Made by a program: the position numbers and the translations under genes
Assembly (NCBI RefSeq): GCF_030053345.1
Contig: NZ_JASGBP010000007.1
Coordinates: forward strand, 62,001 to 126,000
DNA from: Flavobacterium sedimenticola
Lineage (GTDB): Bacteria; Bacteroidota; Bacteroidia; Flavobacteriales; Flavobacteriaceae
Direction of reading: 5' to 3'
Length of the DNA stretch: 64,000 nucleotides
The notes under the pieces: generated by a model
Told to the model about the DNA's origin: nothing
Databases searched by the model: none
What the model saw: only the letters and a program-made list of their open reading frames with translations
Shown here: in pieces, positions 23,625 to 30,425 of the stretch
Layout: the number at the start of each line of letters is the position of its first letter
Position numbering within the stretch: position 1 is the first letter of the stretch

Positions 23625-24570
23625 CTGTTTGTGTATTAGTTTTTTTGTTTCTAAATAACGGATTCCAATTCTCTGTTTGTTTATAAAATAATGGTAGAGA
23701 CGAGTCTGGTATATCGTGGTGAAAAGCAATTGCATAATCTAAACCCTGATATCCTAATAAGCTAATTCCGTTTTTATCACAAAGTCCTTCGATAATTGAT
23801 TTATTTTCTTGTACCTCATCCCTATCGAAATACACAGATGTGCTACCAAAAACCCTAAACTTATTTGCTAATTTCTCGCAATAGGTAATCTTCAACCCGA
23901 CGGCGGTATTCTTTGTATGAAAATTCAAATAGCCTTCCTCTGTACAAACCAAACAAAGATATTCAATTTCAAGTTTAGGATAAAGACTCTTGATTTTATT
24001 TATAGTATATTCTGTATCGTCAATTTTCATTTTGGTTACGTTCCAGAAATCAAATATTTGAGTGCCACTCCCTATAAAGTCGTCAATAATTATAAGGTTA
24101 TTAGCATTTTTGAGAACTTCACCGGATAAGTTGGTAATATCAAGAATGCGACTTTCTGGAAATCCAAGATCATTTGTCAAGTACCTTGTCATCGCTAAGG
24201 AACTTTCGCTAGGATTTTTGTTAGATAACAGAGGGACAATCACAGATTTAGAATAAAATTTATTTCTAAATTTCAAAATGTCGTAATTAGATACCTTAAA
24301 GTCATTTTCTAACTCTAACTCTAAAACGTACCTTTTCAATACGATTTCATTAAATCCAAATTCTAATAGTCGAACAATATCTTCCTCTGAATAATAGACA
24401 AGTCTATCTAATAACTTGGCTGCACAATATTTTTCATCAGTCGATTTGAAATTATTCAACCACTTATGTAATGTATCATTATCTAATTTAGACCAAAATT
24501 TTGATTCGATATAGAAATGCACTTTTTGAAGAGCATATTTCACAAAGTCTTCTTTTTCCTGATCTGACAT
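23611..24570 (-). CDS. Phosphoribosyltransferase-like protein of a conflict system
   Basis: 319 aa. The PRPP-binding signature is clear at 159-171: NLIIIDDFIGSGTQ (two Asp preceding a Gly-Ser-Gly-Thr loop). An N-terminal helical region (1-100) precedes it and a C-terminal region contains ITYCEKLANKFRVFGSTSVYF. Stand-alone PRTase-like proteins beside ORC-CDC6-type ATPases are listed among predicted prokaryotic immunity families (called PRTase-CE, from memory). It is the first gene of the four-gene operon, so it is not part of purine or pyrimidine salvage by context. Confidence 0.75.
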   Translation of the reverse strand: MSDQEKEDFVKYALQKVHFYIESKFWSKLDNDTLHKWLNNFKSTDEKYCAAKLLDRLVYYSEEDIVRLLEFGFNEIVLKRYVLELELENDFKVSNYDILKFRNKFYSKSVIVPLLSNKNPSESSLAMTRYLTNDLGFPESRILDITNLSGEVLKNANNLIIIDDFIGSGTQIFDFWNVTKMKIDDTEYTINKIKSLYPKLEIEYLCLVCTEEGYLNFHTKNTAVGLKITYCEKLANKFRVFGSTSVYFDRDEVQENKSIIEGLCDKNGISLLGYQGLDYAIAFHHDIPDSSLPLFYKQTENWNPLFRNKKTNTQTDVIV

Positions 24571-24720
24571 TGGCTATTTATTGTAAATCTAACGAAAAAA
24601 ATATTGTCTTGTACTCCTTTTTTGATATGAAACTTTGAGTTACGTTATGGCAAGGGCTTAATAAATATAAAAAGATACCTTTTCAAGCGTCCTTATTTTG
24701 TCATATTCATTTAAATTACT

Positions 24721-24985
24721 CTATACATAAGTAGTATACAAATGACTAACACAAACTCCACAAACGTTTCTACCTAATTCGGCTGCTCTATTTCTTGATT
24801 CACCTTCGTCTAAACATTTGACGATGAGTTGTAAATTATCGTCTTTACGATTAATTTTTCCGCAGATACACGAATATTTCGCTGAGCAGTTATCGGGAGT
24901 AAATTTCCCTTCAAAAATATGAATTTCCTCAGTGTCATCAAATCTAAAAAAGGAATAAGCTAATTCTTCTTTTTTTTAAGAGCCA
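24721..24985 (-). pseudogene. Small Cys-rich protein gene, frameshifted at an A8 tract
   Basis: From ATG at 24985 the frame runs M-A-L-K-K-K-K-N and stops. The other frame, open from 24969 to the TAG at 24721, encodes 82 well-formed residues beginning EELAYSFFRF, with CICGKINRK and VCGVCVSH. One extra A in the A8 run joins them into an 88-aa protein with a probable zinc site (CxC and CxxC). It is either a slippage-expressed gene, a phase-variable one, a pseudogene or a sequencing indel. It lies 15 bp downstream of the XRE gene on the same strand. Confidence 0.6.
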
Positions 24986-25000
24986 TATTTTTTTTATAAT

Positions 25001-25237
25001 TTAAAATGGTTTTTCTGGCCAAAAGTCTTTGGGAGAACATTCAAGAATTTTAGCAATATCATTTAAATGTTTGACATTATATTTTGCCTTTTTTGAAGGT
25101 GCCTCAATATCTGAAATAAAAGTAGTGCTTTTACCCAAAGAAAGAGACAATGAGACCTGACTCAAGCCTTTGCTTTCTCTCATTTCTTTGACTTTTGTTA
25201 TAATATACTTTTCTATTTCACTAAGCGACTCATGCAT
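25001..25237 (-). CDS. XRE family transcriptional regulator
   Basis: 78 aa. The helix-turn-helix covers residues 13-72: VKEMRESKGLSQVSLSLSLG, STTFISDIEAP, HLNDIAKILECSPKDFW. This is a single-domain Cro/CI-like protein with no effector domain. A perfect palindrome at 25272-25287 lies 35 bp upstream of its start, consistent with autoregulation. It is followed by the frameshifted Cys-rich gene and, 150 bp further, the phosphoribosyltransferase operon, so it may control either. Confidence 0.88.
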   Translation of the reverse strand: MHESLSEIEKYIITKVKEMRESKGLSQVSLSLSLGKSTTFISDIEAPSKKAKYNVKHLNDIAKILECSPKDFWPEKPF

Positions 25238-25271
25238 TATACAAAATGAGTTTAAAAAAGATAAAAAAACT

Positions 25272-25287
25272 AAGGACTATAGTCCTT
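25272..25287. promoter_or_regulatory. Palindromic operator AAGGACTATAGTCCTT
   Basis: A perfect 16-bp palindrome. On the minus strand it is followed by TAGTTTTT, a near-match to the Bacteroidetes -7 box, so it would overlap the promoter of the XRE gene. Confidence 0.65.
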
Positions 25288-25959
25288 ATTGAATTATTTT
25301 TCTTATATTAGCAGCGAATTATTTAAATTTGCGATTCTTCAAATGACAATATTGAAGCATTCGCTTTGAATCTCGTTTTCAAAAACTGGTAATTTTTAAA
25401 CGCGCGAGATGATAAGTACGATGCTCACGTCGATACTGGCGTGGGCTCACTTATTCGTGCGTCGGGTATACCAGTGCCTTGAAAGCGTTTAAGCTGAGTT
25501 CCGCGCCTTTTTTTTCGCGAAGCGAAAAAAGTATTAAGACTGGAGTATTAAGTATTAAGACTTTAACGGTTTCTCCGGCTTATTAGATTCATCATTTTTT
25601 TAAGGGATAAGGGACTAGGGATAAGGGAAAAGTTTTTCCTATTATCACTTAATTTCTCTTTGTTTTTCAACTTCTCGTACAGCCTGCGTATGGGGTATTA
25701 GTTGAGTTTTTATTTAAGTTGGGTTAGTTGCTATGCCCGGCGCAGGCTTTTTAAAACAGTTATAAACCATTAAACCCTACAGCCTATGAAATAAACAAAA
25801 CCGCTACACTGCACCCAAGACCCATCAATCCTTCGGCATAGCTCAGGACAGGCTGGCTCAGGGTGGCAATAAACAAAAAAAGGCCCTCCGAATAGCTTGG
25901 CGGCGAAGAGAGGGCCTAAAGCAAACAAAACTAATGTTTCATTTAACCAAACCAATATT
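25288..25959. other. Long intergenic region with repeats and hairpins before susC
   Basis: No gene is evident. Visible items: a 9-bp A/T-rich hairpin (TTTTTTCGC-GAA-GCGAAAAAA, 25510-25530); short direct repeats of GTATTAAGACT (25531, 25551) and of GGGATAAGGGA near 25601-25630; a possible plus-strand terminator, AGCCTGCG (25681) with CGCAGGCT (25741) then T5, long loop; a dispersed palindromic repeat at 25826-25866 (CCTTCGGCATAGCTCAGG); and the minus-strand terminator-like hairpin at 25874. It looks like the right junction of the AT-rich island. Confidence 0.55.
25874..25917 (-). terminator. Minus-strand terminator-like hairpin in the susC leader
   Basis: Stem AGGCCCTC (25881-25888) with GAGGGCCT (25910-25917), 21-nt loop that contains a further CCG/CGG pair. 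On the minus strand it runs into TTTTTTGT. No leftward gene ends here. On the plus strand the same stem would form in the 5' leader of susC, 43 bp before its start. Confidence 0.6.
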
Positions 25960-28900
25960 ATGAATAAAATTTCATTATTCAAGGGTAAGCAGGTTATTAG
26001 GTATGCCTTTTTTATATGGGTGTATCTTTTCTGTCTTGCCAGTTATGCTTTACCTAAGGGAAGCAAGAGGGCTTTCAGCGGTCAGCTTTTAGCCATTAGC
26101 CAAACAATGCAACAGCTAATAACCGGTATAGTAACCGATGCTAACGGAGTGCTTCCGGGTGTTACAGTTTCTATTAAAGGAAAACCTACTAGTACCATTA
26201 CCGATGATAAAGGGCAGTTTAGTATAGCTGCTGCCGAGGGTGACACGCTGGTGTTTACTTATGTTGGGTATACTACAGTTGCAGTTGCAGTCTCTGTTGA
26301 CAGTGTTGTAAATGTGACGATGCAGGAGGATGCTACCACGCTTAAAGAAGTGACCGTGAATGCGGGTTACTATACCGTGAAAGAGAAGGAGCGGACGGGG
26401 AGTATTTCTAAAATTAGTTCGAAGGATATTGAAAAGCAGCCCGTACTGAACGTATTGGCCGCGATGCAGGGCCGGATGGCGGGTGTAGACATTACACAAA
26501 CGACAGGCATGCCCGGAGGCGGTTTTGATATTAGGATAAGAGGGTTGAACAGTTTGAGAGCCATAGGTAATGCTCCTATGTATATTATTGATGGTGTGCC
26601 CTTTTCATCGGACGCGATTGGTAATGCCCAAACCTCGACCAACCTGCCTACTACAACCAGCCCATTAAATGCCCTTAACCCTAATGACATTGAGAGTATT
26701 GAAGTACTAAAGGATGCCGATGCTACTGCTATTTACGGGTCGAGAGGTGCCAATGGCGTGGTACTTATTACTACTAAGAAAGGGAAAGCGGGGAAAACCC
26801 AGTTTAGTGCTTCGGCCACCACAGCCACGGGGCAGGTTACCCGAATGGTTGATTTGCTTTCTACGGCAGAGTATATAGCCATGCGAGAGCAGGCTTTTGC
26901 CAACGACGGTATCACCAACTATCCGAGCAATGCTTATGATGTGAACGGTACCTGGGACCGCGACCGCTATACCGACTGGCAAAAGGAATTGACCGGTGGT
27001 ACTGCACAGATGACCACGCTGCAGGCTTCTGTTTCGGGTGGTTCGGCCCAAACCAATTTTTTGATGGGTGCCAACGCTTCGACACAGGGTACCGTATTCC
27101 CGGGTGATTTTAGGTATAAAAAGGGCGGTGCTCATGTAAACGTGGGACACGAGGGCGAAGACAAACGGTTTAAAATGGCTTTTTCGGGAAGTTATGATGT
27201 GCAGGATAACGATCAGCCGTCAAGGGATTTGACGAGGGTATCGCGAAACTTAGCCCCCAATGCCCCGGCACTATACGATGCTGACGGGAACCTGAACTGG
27301 GAAAACAGTACTTGGGAAAATCCATTGGCAGCCCTGAAAGCCAAGGCCTTGGCCAAAACCAACAGTTTTGTTGCCAATACTACGCTATCGTATAAGCTGC
27401 CGTATGGATTTACGGCTAAAGGAAGCTTTGGCTTTACCGACCTGAAGCATGAAGAATCCCGAAGTAACCCCTCAACAGTATATGACCCGGTGTATGCTGC
27501 TACGGCGCAAACGTCATCGATTTATGTGAATGCCACCAACCGCCGGTCGTGGATAGCGGAGCCCCAGTTGCAATACCAACGCGCGTTGGGCAAGGCCAAG
27601 GTTGATGTGTTGGCAGGAGGAACGTTTCAAAACCAGGTGACGGACCGATTGGTGCAGTTGGCCTCGGGGTTTTCAAGTAACAGTTTGTTGTACAACCTGG
27701 CCTCGGCCAGTAATTTGAGGGCCTTGAGCGATGATGAGATACGATACCGATACCAAGCATTTTTTGGACGGTTAAACGTTTCGTGGGATGAGAGATACAT
27801 TGTTAACCTTACCGGCAGGAGGGATGGTTCGAGCCGGTTTGGTCCCGGTAAGCGGTTTGCCAATTTTGGCGCTATAGGGGCGGCTTGGCTTTTCTCGGAA
27901 GCGAAGTTGTTGCAACGTAAAATGAAGTTCCTGAGTTTTGGGAAACTACGTGCGAGTTACGGGATTACCGGGAATGACCAAATTGGCGATTACCAGTATC
28001 TTGATACGTATCAATCGGCTACAGGGTTGTACGATGGTTCGGTTGGACTGATGCCTATTCGATTGTTTAACCCGAATTTTAGTTGGGAAACGAATGTTAA
28101 GCTTGAAACCGCTTTAGAGCTGGGCTTTTTGCAAGACCGCATTTTTGCTACTGCCAGTTGGTATAACAACCGGTCATCGAACCAATTGGTGGGAATGCCT
28201 TTGCCTTCGACTACAGGATTTTTGACGATGCAGACCAATTTGGATGCTACGGTTGAAAATACCGGACTTGAGTTGACTTTGAGAACGGTAAATGTGCAAG
28301 GGAAGGATTTTGGATGGACGACAAATTTTAATATCTCCTTTATGAAGAATAGACTGGTTTCGTTTCCGGGACTTGCAAGCAGTTCGTACCGCAATCAGTA
28401 CGTGATAGGGGAGTCGATTAATATACAAAAGCTTTACCATTTGACCGGTGTAAACCCACAGACCGGTGTTTATGAATTTGAGGATGTGAATGGTGACGGG
28501 GTTATTACGTTTGCCGATGATGCACAAACGGTAAAGGATTTGAGTCCTGAGTATTTTGGTGGTTTGCAAAACCAAATACGCTATAAGAGGTTTCAATTGG
28601 ATTTTTTGTTTCAGTTTGTTAAGCAGTTGAATTGGAATGCGGTTTCGCAATATTCTCCACCGGGTGCCTTTGGAAATCAGCCGGCCTCTGCAAACGGAGG
28701 ATGGCAACAAGCGGGAGACATTTCGAATGTACAGGTGTATACAACAGGAGCTAATGGTGCTGCGGCAACAGCTTACAGCCGGTATGCTTTGAGTGATGCA
28801 GCAATTAGCGATGCTTCTTTTATTCGATTAAAAAATATAGCATTGACCTACACGGTACCCACGTATTTGAAAGGACTTCAATGCAGGTTGAATATTCAGG

Positions 28901-29013
28901 CACAAAACCTTTTGACTTTTACGGCATACCAAGACGGGGATCCCGAGTTTAGGAGTTTTAATTACCTGCCTCCAATGCGGGTTATTAGTTTAGGCGTTGA
29001 TGTTAAACTTTAA
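25960..29013 (+). CDS. SusC/RagA family TonB-linked outer membrane protein
   Basis: 1017 aa from MNKISLFKGKQ; the frame opens 63 bp earlier inside the leader hairpin region. After a long signal region comes a carboxypeptidase-D-like regulatory domain (GIVTDANGVLPGVTVSIKG to TMQED, about 45-115). Next is the plug domain (SKDIEKQPVLNVLAAMQGRMAGVDI, RGLNSLRAIGNAPMYIIDG, LKDADATAIYGSRGANGV), the SusC hallmark. The rest is a 22-strand barrel ending RVISLGVDVKL. It imports oligomeric substrate with its SusD partner, 11 bp downstream. The gene is visibly GC-richer than its neighbours. Confidence 0.95.
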   Translation: MNKISLFKGKQVIRYAFFIWVYLFCLASYALPKGSKRAFSGQLLAISQTMQQLITGIVTDANGVLPGVTVSIKGKPTSTITDDKGQFSIAAAEGDTLVFTYVGYTTVAVAVSVDSVVNVTMQEDATTLKEVTVNAGYYTVKEKERTGSISKISSKDIEKQPVLNVLAAMQGRMAGVDITQTTGMPGGGFDIRIRGLNSLRAIGNAPMYIIDGVPFSSDAIGNAQTSTNLPTTTSPLNALNPNDIESIEVLKDADATAIYGSRGANGVVLITTKKGKAGKTQFSASATTATGQVTRMVDLLSTAEYIAMREQAFANDGITNYPSNAYDVNGTWDRDRYTDWQKELTGGTAQMTTLQASVSGGSAQTNFLMGANASTQGTVFPGDFRYKKGGAHVNVGHEGEDKRFKMAFSGSYDVQDNDQPSRDLTRVSRNLAPNAPALYDADGNLNWENSTWENPLAALKAKALAKTNSFVANTTLSYKLPYGFTAKGSFGFTDLKHEESRSNPSTVYDPVYAATAQTSSIYVNATNRRSWIAEPQLQYQRALGKAKVDVLAGGTFQNQVTDRLVQLASGFSSNSLLYNLASASNLRALSDDEIRYRYQAFFGRLNVSWDERYIVNLTGRRDGSSRFGPGKRFANFGAIGAAWLFSEAKLLQRKMKFLSFGKLRASYGITGNDQIGDYQYLDTYQSATGLYDGSVGLMPIRLFNPNFSWETNVKLETALELGFLQDRIFATASWYNNRSSNQLVGMPLPSTTGFLTMQTNLDATVENTGLELTLRTVNVQGKDFGWTTNFNISFMKNRLVSFPGLASSSYRNQYVIGESINIQKLYHLTGVNPQTGVYEFEDVNGDGVITFADDAQTVKDLSPEYFGGLQNQIRYKRFQLDFLFQFVKQLNWNAVSQYSPPGAFGNQPASANGGWQQAGDISNVQVYTTGANGAAATAYSRYALSDAAISDASFIRLKNIALTYTVPTYLKGLQCRLNIQAQNLLTFTAYQDGDPEFRSFNYLPPMRVISLGVDVKL

Positions 29014-29024
29014 AAAAATGTATT

Positions 29025-30425
29025 ATGAAAAATAAACAAAAAATGACTCGTTATATGATGCCGTATCTGGCAGGTTGTTTCCTTTTGGGGTTGGTTGTTT
29101 CCTGTGACTCTTTTGTAGACGTTGCGCAACCGAATTCCCAGTTGACCAGTGCGGCTGTTTTTACCGATTACAATACTGCATCGGCAGCCATGAAGGATGT
29201 TTTTGCCAAAATGCGTGATGTTGGATTGATGACCGGTAGACCGGTTGGGTTGTCTCACTTAGCCGGTGTTTATACAGATGAGTTGGTGTCGTACCAGACA
29301 TCGGCCACCAGCGCCTATCCGTTTTACAGTAATGCTTTGACGGCCACCCATAGCTATGTTCAAGATTTATGGAATAGTGCTTACAGCCAAATTTATGCTG
29401 CTAATGCGGTACTTGAAGGAGTAAGCCATTCGTCGGTATTGACGCAGGTACAAAAGAACCAACTCACCGGTGAGGCTCTTTTTGCACGCGCCTTGCTGCA
29501 TTCGTACCTTGTGGGTGTATATGGAGCCTGTCCTTACATTACTACAACGGATTATCAGCAAAATGTTTCCGTAAGCCGATTGCCTAAAGCACAGGTTTAT
29601 GGTTTGTGTATTAGTGATTTGGAAGAAGCTGCTGATTTGTTGCCTGAGAATTATATTGGCAGTATGAGATCACGTCCCAATAAGTTTGCTGCCAAGGCAT
29701 TGTTGGCCCGGCTGTATTTATATAACGGGCAATGGGCAGAAGCCAGTAATGAAGCCTCGGCGGTGATAAACCAAACCGGTTTGTATGTATGGGAGGCTGA
29801 TTTGAATAAAGTGTTTTTGAAAGCCTGTACCGGTACGATTTGGCAATTTTCGCCTGCCGGTACCACCGGAAACACGCAGGAGGGAGCCCTTTTTGTTTTT
29901 AATGCCGGGCCACCCCCTGTGGTTGCCTTAAGCCCTGATTTGTATAATGCCTTTGAGACCGGAGACTTGCGAAGAACTTCCTGGATACGAACCATTACCA
30001 GTGGTGTAAATACCTGGCACCATGCGTATAAGTATAAACAAGGGAGCGGTAATGTTGCTACTACCGAGCATTCGATTGTTTTGCGACTTGCTGAGCAATA
30101 CCTTATTCGGGCAGAGGCAAGAGCCAGACAGGGTGAACTGAGCAACGCCAAGCAGGATTTAGACTTTATTCGTGCTAACGCCGGACTTGCCGGTACCACA
30201 GCCGTAACGCAAGCGGAGATAATAGAAGCGGTTATTAAAGAACGCAGGGTGGAACTCTTTACCGAGTTTGGCCACCGCTTTTTTGATTTGCAACGTACCG
30301 GAAAACTGGATGCTGTTTTGACCCCTGTGAAAGTCGGATGGAACAGTGACGATAGCCTTTGGCCGGTACCCCAATCGGAGTTATTGATTAATCCCAACCT
30401 TTTGCCTCAAAATGCGGGATATTAA
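29025..30425 (+). CDS. SusD/RagB family nutrient-binding lipoprotein
   Basis: 466 aa. A lipoprotein signal (GCFLLGLVVSCDSF; lipobox Cys) anchors it on the outer membrane. SusD features: helical TPR-like repeats (AEASNEASAVINQTGLYVW), an early AQPNSQLTSAAVF, and the C-terminal IKERRVELFTEFGHRFFDLQRTGK and LWPVPQSELLINPNL. It forms the lid over the SusC barrel. The gene overlaps the peptidase gene by 14 nt. The substrate cannot be read from the sequence, but the adjoining peptidase suggests peptides rather than glycans. Confidence 0.95.
   Translation: MKNKQKMTRYMMPYLAGCFLLGLVVSCDSFVDVAQPNSQLTSAAVFTDYNTASAAMKDVFAKMRDVGLMTGRPVGLSHLAGVYTDELVSYQTSATSAYPFYSNALTATHSYVQDLWNSAYSQIYAANAVLEGVSHSSVLTQVQKNQLTGEALFARALLHSYLVGVYGACPYITTTDYQQNVSVSRLPKAQVYGLCISDLEEAADLLPENYIGSMRSRPNKFAAKALLARLYLYNGQWAEASNEASAVINQTGLYVWEADLNKVFLKACTGTIWQFSPAGTTGNTQEGALFVFNAGPPPVVALSPDLYNAFETGDLRRTSWIRTITSGVNTWHHAYKYKQGSGNVATTEHSIVLRLAEQYLIRAEARARQGELSNAKQDLDFIRANAGLAGTTAVTQAEIIEAVIKERRVELFTEFGHRFFDLQRTGKLDAVLTPVKVGWNSDDSLWPVPQSELLINPNLLPQNAGY

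Noticed and set aside
26116..30397. Several long antisense ORFs (up to 248 codons) opposite susC and susD
   Set aside because: They arise from the GC-richer coding sequence on the other strand; none shows domains, and the plus-strand genes are certain.
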